Shown here: piece after piece, positions 1 to 8,451 of the stretch | How positions within the stretch are numbered: the stretch's first letter is position 1 | Layout: every line of letters starts with the position of its first letter | NCBI GenBank assembly: GCA_019746135.1 | Contig: JAIESI010000381.1 | Location: 1 to 38,119, forward strand | Source of the DNA: Xanthobacteraceae bacterium | GTDB taxonomy: Bacteria; Pseudomonadota; Alphaproteobacteria; Rhizobiales; Xanthobacteraceae | DNA: 38,119 nt | Reading direction: 5' to 3' | Position numbers and translations under genes: made by a program | Notes under the pieces: model-generated | What the model was told of the DNA's origin: nothing | Databases searched by the model: none | Seen by the model: the letters and a program-made list of their open reading frames with translations, nothing else

Positions 1-72
1 ATAAAGCCCGAGCCAAAATCGGCCGCGCTTATCCAGACACTCCCAAAGAGTCAAAATCACTGTGACGAGCTA

Positions 73-573
73 CTAGGCGGCGTGCTTCCGGTCGGGATGC
101 GGGTCATGTCCGCGCCAGGAATCGCTCGTCAGGATCACATGTGCGGCCTCGGCACCGGTTTCCGCGCGCAGGCGCTTGACGACTTCGCGGTCCCGCAAGC
201 GCCGGGCCACGCAGGACAGCGCACGTAAGAGGATGCTGGCGTCGCTTTCCGGAGCGAGGAGCAGGAAGACCAGATCCGCTGCGCGGCCGTCAGCCGCGCC
301 GAAGTCGACGGGCCGTTTCAATCGGGCCAATGCGCCAAGCGGTTTTGACATGCCCGGCACGGTGCCGTGCGGAATTGCGATGCCGCGGCCCACTCCGAAT
401 GTCGTCAAATCCTCGCGGGCCAGTACGGCTCGTCGGACAAGCTCGCCGTCCAAGCCGGCTCGCGCCGCTGCAAAGCGACAAAGCTTGTCGATCGCCCGGT
501 CCTTGTCGGCCGCATTCAGCACCGGCAGGATCCGGTCTGGAGTGATGAGCTCGGCCATTCGAATTCGTGACAT
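73..573 (-). CDS. PTS EIIA (fructose/nitrogen type) domain protein
   Basis: This 166-residue protein is a single EIIA domain of the fructose/PtsN class. The visible signature is GIAIPHG at about residues 64-70, where His69 is the expected phospho-acceptor, followed by a VFLLLAPE segment typical of the fold. The family takes phosphate from HPr or NPr and either passes it to a sugar EIIB or acts as a regulator. No EIIB, EIIC or permease gene lies beside it, so a regulatory role like that of PtsN is more likely than sugar uptake (inference). The start at 573 has only a weak purine stretch upstream; Met6 is an alternative. It is not the usual ptsN locus, since rpoN and hpf are not nearby, and it lies on the accessory side of the tRNA fragment at 1494-1542, so it may be a second EIIA-Ntr paralogue. 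Confidence 0.85.
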   Translation of the reverse strand: MSRIRMAELITPDRILPVLNAADKDRAIDKLCRFAAARAGLDGELVRRAVLAREDLTTFGVGRGIAIPHGTVPGMSKPLGALARLKRPVDFGAADGRAADLVFLLLAPESDASILLRALSCVARRLRDREVVKRLRAETGAEAAHVILTSDSWRGHDPHPDRKHAA

Positions 574-662
574 TGATCTTCAGCCTGATTCACAGGCCAC
601 CCGCATTCGAGTTCTCGTGTATGGAGCATCCCGCGACGAGGCGCGGCGCGGCCACGACCGGC

Positions 663-881
663 TTACGCCAGAGAACGACCGATCTGCGACGCGATGTCGG
701 TCCTGCGCAATTGCGTCCCGTCATCTCCGTCAATCGCCACGACGACCGTTCCTCGCTTTGCCACGCGTTCGGCCCAAAACAGAGCTTCTCCCAAGTCTGA
801 GAACGACCTTGAAGGCCATCGCTCCTTTTCCAAGGGGCCGGGGATGCCGCATTGCGGCGTGCCGAAATAAGCTCGATACAT
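663..881 (-). CDS. Small conserved-looking hypothetical protein (72 aa)
   Basis: I do not recognise this family. The start at 881 is chosen because an AGAAGG-type ribosome site lies a few bases upstream; an upstream start at 920 would add 13 residues with no such site. The predicted protein begins MYRAYFGTPQCG and contains a short basic/aromatic stretch and a compact VVVAIDGDDG strand-turn, with no signal peptide or membrane segment. It is separated from the EIIA gene by 89 bp on the same strand, and transcription would run toward that gene. The good ribosome site and ordinary composition favour a real gene, but the short length keeps this uncertain. Confidence 0.5.
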   Translation of the reverse strand: MYRAYFGTPQCGIPGPLEKERWPSRSFSDLGEALFWAERVAKRGTVVVAIDGDDGTQLRRTDIASQIGRSLA

Positions 882-920
882 GGGACCTTCTCTGCTTGAG
901 GTTGCGGCTTGCAAGTTCAA

Positions 921-1722
921 TTCGACTTCGCGCGCGGCTTGGTGCTTCGGGCGGCCCGAAAGCCGTCGGGATCACAAAACCACACGAACGCCAACCAAAG
1001 AGCCAGTACGATCACGGTTGCACTCAGCAGCATGCGACTGTTCCTGCGCGCTGTGCTCAATACGCCTCAAGCTGCGTTGTTTACGCAGCATGCGTGCACG
1101 AGCGATGATTGGATCAGGATGAAGCGACAGGCCCGGCCGGCACGAAGCCGTCCGGGCTACGTGCCAGCTTGTAGAATACCCGCGCGAAATAACGGTATTT
1201 GCGTCAGCGTGTTCATGTATCTGACCTAGGACGAGCGCCGGCAAAGTCAAGCGTTGCAGGCGGGGTGCGCTGACGTGGCCATTTCCAGTGGCGTCGCACG
1301 ACAAGCGAACCGGGTCAGCGGCGAGCCGGGGCCGAGAGAATGGAATACCGATCAGCGATCAGGCCGAACAACATCGTTTGTGAAGCGGGTGGGATCAAGG
1401 GGGGCTGGTCGGAAGCGTGGAAAACCGCGCCACTCCAAGGGATGCCGATTATTCTGCACAGAAAAAATCATGCCTGTCTGGGACAACTGAACAGAAGCTT
1501 CCCGAGCTTCATACGAGGGTTGGATTCCCTTCGCCCGCACCACGACTCGGCTTTTGTTCAGGTGGCTAGGCACACGTTTTGGTGATTTCGGCGAGCGTCG
1601 CGGGCTTGGCAAGCTGAAACGTCACGATGGTCACGATCATTTTAGCCCCCTGGCGCGGCCCCATGGACCTGCCCAGCCGAATTGTATTTTGCCCGCGGCG
1701 ACCCTGATGTAAACCCTCGGCC
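921..1722. other. Long non-coding stretch before ccmI
   Basis: About 800 bp hold no reading frame that I can support on either strand: candidates are short, rich in Arg and Ser and lack ribosome sites. The only recognisable object is the tRNA-Gly 3' fragment at 1494-1542. A short direct repeat (GTCACGAT twice, near 1621-1638) lies just before ccmI. The stretch looks like a decayed border between accessory DNA on the left and the core cytochrome c maturation genes on the right. Confidence 0.55.
1494..1542 (+). pseudogene. 3' fragment of tRNA-Gly(CCC), possible attachment-site remnant
   Basis: The segment reads as the 3' 49 nt of a glycine tRNA. The anticodon stem GAAGC/GCTTC (1494-1498, 1506-1510) closes a 7-nt loop TTCCCGA with anticodon CCC. 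A 4-nt variable region follows, then a T arm GAGGG/CCCTT with loop TTGGATT, an acceptor 3' strand CGCCCGC at 1532-1538 and an encoded ACCA. The 5' acceptor strand and D arm are missing: the 26 nt upstream do not fit a D arm. The T loop has G where C56 is expected, and the discriminator base is A where I would expect T in alphaproteobacterial tRNA-Gly. A 3' tRNA fragment is the classic footprint of an element integrated in a tRNA gene. In this orientation the element would lie to the left. Confidence 0.65.
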
Positions 1723-2862
1723 ATGACGCTCTGGTTGATCATGGCGCTGATGACGGCGGCGGCGATTTTCGCCGTGCTTTGGCCGCTGTCGCGCCGCGCG
1801 CCGCTCCCGGCCGGCAGCGACGTCGCGGTCTACCGCGACCAGCTCGACGAGATCGAGCGCGACCGCGCCGCAGGACTGATCGGCGAGGCCGAGGCGGAGG
1901 CCGCGCGGCTCGAGGTGTCGCGGCGGTTGCTCGCGGCGGCCGATGTTGCTGCGTCCGCGCCGCAGCAGAGCGCGGGGTGGCGACGGCGCGCCGTGGCGCT
2001 CCTGGCGCCGTTGCTGCTGCCGCTCGGTGCCGCCGGTCTCTATCTGACGCTGGGCTCGCCGGACCTGCCGGGCCAGCCGCAAGCGGCGCGGCGCGACCTG
2101 CCGCCCGAGCAGCGCTCCGTCGCCGATCTGGTCGGCCGCGTCGAAGCCCATCTCGAGGCCAATCCCGAGGATGGCCGGGGCTGGGAGGTGATCGGTCCGG
2201 TCTATATGCGGCTCGGTCGCTACGACGACGCCGTGAAGGCGAGGCGGAATTCGCTGCGGCTCCTGGGATCGACGGCGGCGCGCGAGGCCGATCTCGGCGA
2301 GTCGCTGACCGGGGCGGCGAACGGCATCGTCACGGCGGAAGCCAGGGCGGCGTTCGACCGCGCGCTTGCGCTCGATCCCGAGGACTTCCGCTCGCGCTAT
2401 TTCACCGGCCTGGCCGCCGAGCAGGACGGCCGGCCGAAGGATGCCGCCGGGGTCTGGAACAAGCTCCTGTCCGGCGCGCCGGAGGATGCCGCCTGGATCG
2501 GATTTGTCCGCGAGTCGCTGTTGCGGGTTGATCCCGATGCCTCGGTGCCGCAAGCCCGCCCCAATCAGGCCGCACCGGAAACGCCGGGCCCGAGCGCCGC
2601 AGATGTCGCCGCCGCGGGCCAGATGTCGCCCGAGCAGCGCGAGACGATGGTGCGCGGCATGGTCGCCCGCCTGGCCGAGCGCCTCAAGCAGGACGGCACC
2701 GACGTCGACGGCTGGTTGCGCCTGCTTCGCGCCTATATGGTGCTCGGCGACAAGGAGCAGGCGCGCGCATCGGCGGGCGAGGCGCGGCGCGCGCTGGAAG
2801 GCAATGCCGACGGCCTGCGGCGTCTGGACGAGGCGATCAAAGGGCTGGGGCTCGAAGGTTAA
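1723..2862 (+). CDS. ccmI: Cytochrome c maturation protein CcmI (CycH)
   Basis: CcmI is the apocytochrome c chaperone of system I maturation. It holds unfolded apocytochrome at the periplasmic face for heme ligation by CcmF/CcmH. The 379-residue protein starts with a membrane helix (about residues 2-22), continues with a cytoplasmic coiled-coil-like segment (YRDQLDEIERDRAAGLI and the Glu/Ala-rich stretch after it), has a second hydrophobic helix near residues 88-110, and ends in a periplasmic TPR-containing domain with helices around residues 140-240 and 300-375. It is first in a tight cluster: ccmE begins 3 bp after its stop. No strong ribosome site is visible, but the start places the first membrane helix correctly. 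Length and order match cycH of rhizobia. Confidence 0.95.
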   Translation: MTLWLIMALMTAAAIFAVLWPLSRRAPLPAGSDVAVYRDQLDEIERDRAAGLIGEAEAEAARLEVSRRLLAAADVAASAPQQSAGWRRRAVALLAPLLLPLGAAGLYLTLGSPDLPGQPQAARRDLPPEQRSVADLVGRVEAHLEANPEDGRGWEVIGPVYMRLGRYDDAVKARRNSLRLLGSTAAREADLGESLTGAANGIVTAEARAAFDRALALDPEDFRSRYFTGLAAEQDGRPKDAAGVWNKLLSGAPEDAAWIGFVRESLLRVDPDASVPQARPNQAAPETPGPSAADVAAAGQMSPEQRETMVRGMVARLAERLKQDGTDVDGWLRLLRAYMVLGDKEQARASAGEARRALEGNADGLRRLDEAIKGLGLEG

Positions 2863-2865
2863 GGC

Positions 2866-3315
2866 ATGACTCGCAAGCAGCGGCGTCTCGTTCTGATCGG
2901 TAGCAGTCTCGGTGTGCTGGCGCTCGCCGCCGTGCTGGTGCTGACGGCGCTGAAGGATTCCATCGTGTTCTTCAATTCGCCGTCCGACGTGGTGGAGAAG
3001 AACATCCAGCCCGGCAGCCGCATCCGGCTCGGCGGCCTCGTCAAGCCCGGCACGCTCGAGCGTGGCGAAAAGCTTGCCGTGCGCTTCGAGGTGACCGACG
3101 GCAACCGGGCGATTGCCGTTCGCTACCAGGGCATCCTGCCCGACCTGTTCCGCGAAGGGCAGGGCGTGATCACCGAAGGCACGCTTGAGCCGGGCGGCGC
3201 GTTCAAGGCCGACTCCGTGCTCGCCAAGCACGACGAGAAGTACATGCCGAAGGAGGTGGCCGACGCGCTGAAGAAGCAGGGCCACTGGAAAGAGGACTAC
3301 GAGAAGAAGAAATGA
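2866..3315 (+). CDS. ccmE: Heme chaperone CcmE (CycJ)
   Basis: CcmE binds heme covalently in the periplasm and hands it to the CcmF/CcmH ligase. The 149-residue protein has an N-terminal membrane anchor at about residues 8-28 and an OB-fold domain. The heme-binding His122 sits in the motif [12 protein letters not shown], with Tyr126 as the likely axial ligand. The C-terminus is short and Lys-rich. The start has an AAGG-type site in the ccmI-ccmE gap, and the stop overlaps the ccmF start in an ATGA arrangement, which implies translational coupling. Length and motif are those of an ordinary His-type CcmE; the Cys variant found in some archaea and sulfate reducers is excluded. Confidence 0.97.
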   Translation: MTRKQRRLVLIGSSLGVLALAAVLVLTALKDSIVFFNSPSDVVEKNIQPGSRIRLGGLVKPGTLERGEKLAVRFEVTDGNRAIAVRYQGILPDLFREGQGVITEGTLEPGGAFKADSVLAKHDEKYMPKEVADALKKQGHWKEDYEKKK

Positions 3316-5303
3316 TCGCCGAGATCGGTCACTACGCGCTGGTGCTGGCGCTGGGGCTTGCGTTGATCCAGGCCTGCGTGCCCTTGCTTGGCGCGCGGCT
3401 GCGCGACGACACGCTGATCGGCGTCGCGGGACCGACGGCGCTGATGCAGTTCGCCTTCGTCGCCGTTTCGTTTGCCGCGCTGACCGCAAGCTACGTCGCC
3501 TCCGACTTCTCGGTCCTCAATGTGTTCGAGAACTCGCACTCGGCGATGCCGCTGATCTACAAGTTCACCAGCGTGTGGGGGAACCACGAGGGCTCGATGC
3601 TGCTCTGGGTCCTCATCCTCGCGCTGTTCGGCGCGCTGGTCGCGGCCTTCGGCGGCAACCTGCCGGCGACGCTCAAGGCCAACGTGCTGGCGGTGCAGTC
3701 GTGGATCGCGGCTGCGTTCTATCTGTTCATTCTCGGCACCTCGAATCCGTTTCTGCGCATTCCGCACGCGCCGTTCGAGGGCCGCGACCTCAACCCGATC
3801 CTTCAGGACTTCGGCCTCGCGGTGCATCCGCCGCTGCTCTACCTCGGCTATGTCGGCTTCTCGATCTCGTTTTCCTTCGCCATCGCCGCCCTGATCGAAG
3901 GCCGCATCGATGCCGCCTGGGCGCGCTGGGTGCGGCCGTGGACGCTTGCGGCCTGGATGTGCCTGACGCTCGGCATCGCCATGGGTTCGTACTGGGCCTA
4001 TTACGAGCTCGGCTGGGGCGGTTACTGGTTCTGGGACCCGGTCGAGAACGCCTCGCTGATGCCGTGGATCGCCGGCACCGCGCTCTTGCATTCCGCGGTG
4101 GTGATGGAGAAGCGCAACGCGCTGAAGGTCTGGACCATCCTGCTTTCGATCCTGACCTTCTCGCTGTCGCTGATCGGCACCTTCCTGGTCCGCTCCGGCG
4201 TGCTCACCTCGGTGCACACCTTCGCCAGCGATCCCACGCGGGGCGTATTCATCCTCGCCATTCTCGTCTTCTTCATCGGCGGCGCACTGGCGCTCTATGC
4301 CTGGCGCGCGCCGTCGCTCAAGCAGGGCGGGCTGTTCGCGCCGATCTCCCGCGAAGGCGCGCTGGTCTTCAACAACCTGTTTCTCACCGCCGCCTGCGCG
4401 ACCGTGTTCATCGGCACGCTCTATCCGCTCGCGCTCGAAGCGCTGACCGGCGAGAAGATCTCGGTCGGCGCGCCGTTCTTCAACCTGACCTTCGGTCCGA
4501 TGTTCGTGCCGCTTTTGCTGGTCGCGCCGCTCGGGCCGATGCTGGCGTGGAAGCGGGGCGACCTCCTTGGCGTCGCGCAACGGGTGATGGGAGCCGCGGC
4601 GCTTGCGGTCGTGGCAATCGCGGCGACCTTCGCACTCACATCGGGCGGGCCGGTGCTGGCGCCGTTCGGCATCGGCCTTGCCGTATTCTCGATGGCGGGC
4701 GCGCTGACCGATCTGGTCGAGCGCATCGGCGTCTTCAAGAGCTCGTTTGCCACGGCGCTCGCCCGCGCGCGCGGCCTGCCGCGCTCGGTCTGGGGCACGG
4801 CGTTCGCCCATTTCGGTCTCGGCGTCTCGCTGCTCGGCATCGTCTGCGCCTCGACCTGGGGCACCGAACGCATCGTCTCGCTGAAGCCCGGCGCGAGCGT
4901 CTCGCTCAGCGGTTACGACCTGACGTTCGACGGCATGGTGACGCGGCAGGGCGCGAACTATCGCGAGTTGCTCGCCAAGTTCACCGTGCGGCAGGGCGTC
5001 ACTGTCGTAGGCCTGATGCAGCCGTCGAAGCGCACGTTCCAGGCGCGGCAGATGTCGACCACCGAGGCCGCGCTGCTCACGCGCGGCTTCAGCCAGCTCT
5101 ATCTCTCGCTCGGCGATCCGGAGCCCGATGGTGCCATTGCGGTGCGCGCCTATTTCAAGCCGCTGGTGCTGCTGATCTGGCTCGGTGCGGTGGTGATGTT
5201 CGTGGGCGGCGCGCTGTCGCTGTCGGACCGCCGCTTGCGGATCGGCGCGCCGAAGCCCGCGCGGCGGCCGGCCGACAAGCCTGCCATGCAGCCGGCGGAG
5301 TGA
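3312..5303 (+). CDS. ccmF: Heme lyase subunit CcmF (CycK)
   Basis: CcmF is the large integral membrane subunit of the system I cytochrome c heme lyase. It belongs to the heme-handling protein superfamily and takes heme from holo-CcmE. The 663-residue sequence is almost entirely transmembrane, with the tryptophan-rich WWD motif [12 protein letters not shown] at about residues 235-246, flanked by the expected His-containing loops (for example HPPLLYLGY near 172-180). The C-terminal periplasmic segment and last helix are intact. It overlaps ccmE by 4 bp. In rhizobia ccmH normally follows at once; here its start is 899 bp away because a TA module on the opposite strand occupies the gap. Confidence 0.97.
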   Translation: MIAEIGHYALVLALGLALIQACVPLLGARLRDDTLIGVAGPTALMQFAFVAVSFAALTASYVASDFSVLNVFENSHSAMPLIYKFTSVWGNHEGSMLLWVLILALFGALVAAFGGNLPATLKANVLAVQSWIAAAFYLFILGTSNPFLRIPHAPFEGRDLNPILQDFGLAVHPPLLYLGYVGFSISFSFAIAALIEGRIDAAWARWVRPWTLAAWMCLTLGIAMGSYWAYYELGWGGYWFWDPVENASLMPWIAGTALLHSAVVMEKRNALKVWTILLSILTFSLSLIGTFLVRSGVLTSVHTFASDPTRGVFILAILVFFIGGALALYAWRAPSLKQGGLFAPISREGALVFNNLFLTAACATVFIGTLYPLALEALTGEKISVGAPFFNLTFGPMFVPLLLVAPLGPMLAWKRGDLLGVAQRVMGAAALAVVAIAATFALTSGGPVLAPFGIGLAVFSMAGALTDLVERIGVFKSSFATALARARGLPRSVWGTAFAHFGLGVSLLGIVCASTWGTERIVSLKPGASVSLSGYDLTFDGMVTRQGANYRELLAKFTVRQGVTVVGLMQPSKRTFQARQMSTTEAALLTRGFSQLYLSLGDPEPDGAIAVRAYFKPLVLLIWLGAVVMFVGGALSLSDRRLRIGAPKPARRPADKPAMQPAE

Positions 5304-5357
5304 CCGATCCGTTTTTTGGCCATGGACTGGCGCTGAAATCGCAAGCTGCGACGCGGT

Positions 5358-5822
5358 TCAACGCCGGTGTTGCCGCATTTCGGCAACCGCCTTTTTGCGT
5401 CTTGCGAACCGCTGGGGATCGGCCTGTTCCAGCGAAACAGCAATCGGGGTGAGCAGTTCGAGTGGGACTCCGAGTGCCTTGGCGAATTTTTGATGGAGTT
5501 CGAGCGGGCCCTTGCGTTTGCCAGTTTCCAAATCGGAAAGGTAGCCTTGGGTAATGCCAACGGCCACAACGAGTTCGGCTTGCGTGTAGTCGCGAAACTC
5601 CCGCAAGACCCGGATCGGATTTTCTCCGTTGGCAAGGCGATCGACCACGTCCTTGGGCAGCAGCGGCACCCCTCCAGCGATATCCTTCTTCGCGCGTGCG
5701 ACAAGCCGCGCTGTTGCCATGTCCTCTTCCGCTTCTTGTGCGATCATCACCAACCGCTCGTATTCCGCACGCGGGATCGTGGCCAATTCACCTTCCGGCG
5801 TCGTCGTGAATTTCACTTTCAT
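5358..5822 (-). CDS. XRE-family antitoxin of a RelE-type toxin-antitoxin pair
   Basis: The 154-residue protein has an N-terminal part rich in Glu/Ala (EAEEDMATARLVARAKKD) and a helix-turn-helix of the Cro/CI-XRE type at about residues 72-128, with FRDYTQAELVVAVGITQGYL and LSDLETGKRKGP as recognisable helices. It is the second gene of a toxin-first pair: its ATG follows the toxin stop by 9 bp and has an AGGAG ribosome site 6-7 nt upstream. It should neutralise the toxin and repress the promoter through the paired palindromes at 6082-6135. The pair lies between ccmF and ccmH on the opposite strand, so its transcript converges with that of ccmF. Confidence 0.88.
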   Translation of the reverse strand: MKVKFTTTPEGELATIPRAEYERLVMIAQEAEEDMATARLVARAKKDIAGGVPLLPKDVVDRLANGENPIRVLREFRDYTQAELVVAVGITQGYLSDLETGKRKGPLELHQKFAKALGVPLELLTPIAVSLEQADPQRFARRKKAVAEMRQHRR

Positions 5823-5831
5823 TGAAGGCTC

Positions 5832-6074
5832 CTAATCGTAGACTTCGCGCCTGTGGCCGATCGCCACCACGACGATTCTGTTGTCTTCCTCATAAAAAAT
5901 GACTCGCCAGTCTCCGACGCGCAGCCGCGCACCGAGGCGCCCTTTGAGCCGTTTCACGTCGCTCGATCCGCCGGCCGCAAAGGCCTCAAGTCTTTTATTG
6001 ACGCGAGAGCGGATAGCCGGAGAAAGGCTCATCCATTGGCGCGTGGCGGCCGCGGTGAAAGCAATCGCTTTCAT
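5832..6074 (-). CDS. RelE/ParE-superfamily toxin
   Basis: The 80-residue protein has the RelE/ParE fold pattern: two N-terminal helices (AATRQWMSLSPAIRSRVNKRLEAF), then strands with VKRLKGRLGARLRVGDWRVIF and a C-terminal VVVAIGHRREVYD. The RxGdyRvif-like core and the terminal HRReVY are characteristic of this superfamily. Most RelE members cut ribosome-bound mRNA and ParE members poison gyrase; I cannot assign the target. It is the first gene of the module and has no Shine-Dalgarno sequence. A promoter-like pair on this strand (TTGACG at 6106-6111, 18 bp, TATATT at 6082-6087) ends 7 nt before the ATG, so the message may be leaderless. Confidence 0.85.
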   Translation of the reverse strand: MKAIAFTAAATRQWMSLSPAIRSRVNKRLEAFAAGGSSDVKRLKGRLGARLRVGDWRVIFYEEDNRIVVVAIGHRREVYD

Positions 6075-6081
6075 TCTTTCA

Positions 6082-6135
6082 AATATAGCATTGTGTAATA
6101 TCGAGCGTCAAGCGAATATCGCATTTTGCAATATT
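6082..6135 (-). promoter_or_regulatory. TA promoter with two phased operator repeats
   Basis: Two copies of an imperfectly palindromic 20-bp sequence lie at 6082-6101 (AATATAGCATTGTGTAATAT) and 6115-6134 (AATATCGCATTTTGCAATAT). They match at 17 of 20 positions and their starts are 33 bp apart, close to three helical turns, so a dimer on each would sit on the same face. On the minus strand the -10 hexamer lies inside the first copy and the -35 TTGACG lies in the gap between the copies. This is the expected layout for autorepression by the XRE antitoxin. The ccmH start at 6202 is only 67 bp away, so bound repressor could also affect transcription entering ccmH. Confidence 0.7.
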
Positions 6136-6201
6136 CTCCGCAATGATGAAAGTTGCCTGCGCGGTAACGGGAATGCTAGATGCGCCTTGGGAAACGGCGT
6201 G

Positions 6202-6699
6202 ATGTCAATACGCACTGTCTTGTTTTGCCTCGCATGCATGGCCAGTTTGGCGGGCCCGGCTTTCGCCGTGCAGCCCGACGAAATCCTCGCCGACCCTGCG
6301 CTTGAATCCCGCGCCCGCGAGCTGTCGCGCGAATTGCGCTGCATGGTCTGCCAGAACCAGTCGATCGACGACTCGGATGCGCCGCTGGCCCGCGACCTGC
6401 GGCTGCTGGTGCGCGAGCGGCTGAAGGCCGGCGACAGCGACGGGGAGGTGATCGATTTTCTCACCGCGCGCTACGGCCCGTTCGTGCTGCTCAAGCCGCG
6501 CTTCGGCTGGGACACCGCGCTCCTGTGGCTTGCACCCGTCGCCGTCCTGCTGCTGGGCGGCGCGGGCCTTGTGCCGTTGCTGCGCCGTCGCCGCCGCACC
6601 GAGGCGATTCCCGGCGAACAGCCGCTCACCGAAGCGGAACAGGCGCGGCTTGCGGAACTTCTCCGCGACGGCGGGCCATCCACACCCCGATCGTCATAA
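6202..6699 (+). CDS. ccmH: Cytochrome c maturation protein CcmH (CycL)
   Basis: CcmH is the periplasmic thioredox subunit that reduces the apocytochrome CXXCH cysteines before heme attachment. The 165-residue protein has a signal peptide (about residues 1-22), the redox motif LRCMVCQNQSI with Cys47 and Cys50, a three-helix domain, and a C-terminal membrane anchor at about residues 108-126. The start at 6202 is chosen because it gives a clean signal peptide; an open frame continues upstream but is not protein-like. The preceding GGGAAA is a modest ribosome site. Separation from ccmF by the TA module means that ccmH needs read-through or its own promoter, and none is obvious apart from the AT-rich operator region. 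Confidence 0.93.
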   Translation: MSIRTVLFCLACMASLAGPAFAVQPDEILADPALESRARELSRELRCMVCQNQSIDDSDAPLARDLRLLVRERLKAGDSDGEVIDFLTARYGPFVLLKPRFGWDTALLWLAPVAVLLLGGAGLVPLLRRRRRTEAIPGEQPLTEAEQARLAELLRDGGPSTPRSS

Positions 6700-6855
6700 G
6701 CCATTGAAAATGATGACCGATCGACCATCCTCAAGATTACTAAAGTTTAATTCAGCAGCCACTGCTCGGTAAGGGTCGGGCTCCCATCTTCTGCCGGAAC
6801 GCGGCGCCAACTCCCGTGCAACAGCGGGCGCCAACTCTCCGAGGGCAGAAGTCCG

Positions 6856-8397
6856 ATGAACCCGGCCACCCCATCCACAACGCGCGTTCTGCCGCTGCGG
6901 CGGCTGGCGTTGCTGGCCACCACGGTGGTGGGCATCGCAGCCGGCGGCCTGATTGCCAATTCCACGCTCGCGCCCTATGCGCCGTTCGCGCTGGCGCAGA
7001 ACCTGTCCCAGGAGGCGCAGAACGTCGCGCGCCCGACCGGCTTTGCCGACATCGTCGAAAAGGTGAAGCCCGCCGTCATCTCGGTGCGCGTCAAGACCCG
7101 CGCCGAAGTCCCGCAGGCCCAGTCCGGCGATGACCTGCCGTTCCCCAAGGGCTCGCCGATGGAGCGCTTCTTCCGGCGCTTCGGCCAGCCTGATGGTTCG
7201 CCCAATGGTTCGCCTAATGGTTCGCCCATGCCGCGCGGCCGCCAGTTCGGCAGCGCGCAGGGCTCCGGCTTCTTCATCTCGGCTGACGGCTACGCGGTGA
7301 CCAACAACCACGTCGTCGACAAGGCCACCACCGTCGAGGTGTCCACCGACGACGGCAAGATCCACACCGCGAAGGTGATCGGCACCGACTCGCGCACCGA
7401 TCTCGCGCTGATCAAGGTCGAGGGCGGCGGAAGCTTCCCGCACGTGAAGCTAGCCGACACGCCGCCGCGCATCGGCGATTGGGTGCTCGCGGTCGGCAAT
7501 CCGTTCGGGCTCGGCGGCACCGTGACCGCGGGTATCGTTTCGGCGCGCGGCCGCGACATCGGCGCGGGCCCCTATGACGATTTCCTGCAGATCGACGCGC
7601 CGGTGAACAGGGGCAACTCCGGCGGCCCGACCTTCAACACCGAAGGCAGCGTGATCGGCGTCAACACCGCGATCTTCTCGCCTTCGGGCGGCTCGGTCGG
7701 CATCGCCTTTGCGATCCCGGCGGAGACGGTGAAGAGCGTCGTCGCCCAGCTCAAGGACAAGGGCGCGGTGGCGCGCGGTTGGATCGGCGTTCAGATCCAG
7801 CCGGTGACCCCCGAGATTGCCGACAGCCTCGGCTTGAAGTCCACCAGGGGCGCGCTGGTCGCGGAGCCGCAGAAGGACAGCCCGGCGATGAAGGCCGGCA
7901 TCCAGGCCGGCGACGTGATTGTCTCGGTCGACGACAAGCCGGTGGCCGATGCGCGCGAGCTCGCCCGCAAGATCGGCGGCATGCCGCCCAACACCACGGT
8001 CAAGCTTGCGATCATCCGCGGCGGTGCGGAGAAGACGCTCAGTCTGACGCTCGGCGAGCTGCCGAAGGAGCGCGAGGCGCGTGCCGACACCGACGATCAG
8101 CCGGCGCGCCCGAGCCGCAGCACCGACGAGCCGCGGCTTGGGCTGTCGCTTGCGCCCGGCGGCGATGATGCCGGCGGCGTGGTCGTCGCCGATGTCGATC
8201 CGTCGGGACCCGCGGCCGACTACGGCTTCAGGCCGGGCGACGTCATCCTGGAGGTGGCCGGTGCGTCGGTCGCAACCCCGGATGACCTGCGCAAGGCGCT
8301 CGGCAAGGCCCGCTCCGAAGGCAAGCGCAGCGTGCTGCTGCGCGTGAAGTCGGAACGCGGCACGCGTTACGTGGCCATTCCGCTCGGCCGCGCTTGA
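6856..8397 (+). CDS. Periplasmic serine protease/chaperone of the DegP/HtrA family
   Basis: This is a Do-type protease of envelope quality control. The 513-residue protein has an N-terminal signal or anchor (about residues 15-38, ending near ALAQ). A trypsin-like domain carries the triad His152 (TNNHVVDK), Asp182 (SRTDLALI) and Ser255 (NRGNSGGP). Two PDZ domains lie at about residues 300-390 and 420-505, with GWIGVQIQPV and RLGLSLAPGG as their starts. A low-complexity insert of three GSP repeats lies in the loop before the protease core (see 7192-7227). The start follows a GAGGG-like site. It is followed by a response regulator and histidine kinase, an arrangement I recall from Bradyrhizobium relatives, which suggests envelope-stress sensing. 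Confidence 0.95.
   Translation: MNPATPSTTRVLPLRRLALLATTVVGIAAGGLIANSTLAPYAPFALAQNLSQEAQNVARPTGFADIVEKVKPAVISVRVKTRAEVPQAQSGDDLPFPKGSPMERFFRRFGQPDGSPNGSPNGSPMPRGRQFGSAQGSGFFISADGYAVTNNHVVDKATTVEVSTDDGKIHTAKVIGTDSRTDLALIKVEGGGSFPHVKLADTPPRIGDWVLAVGNPFGLGGTVTAGIVSARGRDIGAGPYDDFLQIDAPVNRGNSGGPTFNTEGSVIGVNTAIFSPSGGSVGIAFAIPAETVKSVVAQLKDKGAVARGWIGVQIQPVTPEIADSLGLKSTRGALVAEPQKDSPAMKAGIQAGDVIVSVDDKPVADARELARKIGGMPPNTTVKLAIIRGGAEKTLSLTLGELPKEREARADTDDQPARPSRSTDEPRLGLSLAPGGDDAGGVVVADVDPSGPAADYGFRPGDVILEVAGASVATPDDLRKALGKARSEGKRSVLLRVKSERGTRYVAIPLGRA
7192..7227 (+). repeat. In-frame 12-bp triplicate inside the protease gene
   Basis: Three tandem copies of a 12-bp unit (GATGGTTCGCCC, AATGGTTCGCCT, AATGGTTCGCCC) encode DGSP-NGSP-NGSP in the loop preceding the protease core. 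The copies differ at one or two positions. Because the unit is a multiple of three, slippage changes loop length without breaking the frame. Confidence 0.9.
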
Positions 8398-8451
8398 GAG
8401 TTCGAGGCCGTGTTCCGTTTGGGCACGGAAAAGAGATCGGGGCCGTTTCGT

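Noticed and set aside
1385..1542. A full tRNA with 5' acceptor GCGGGTG at 1385
   Set aside because: GCGGGTG pairs with CGCCCGC, but the span would be 158 nt with no D arm; coincidence or a scattered remnant is more likely than a working tRNA.
1642..3489. A 615-codon open frame on the minus strand across ccmI and ccmE
   Set aside because: It is antisense to clear ccmI and ccmE coding sequence, is very rich in Arg, Gln and His, and is a product of GC-rich codon bias.
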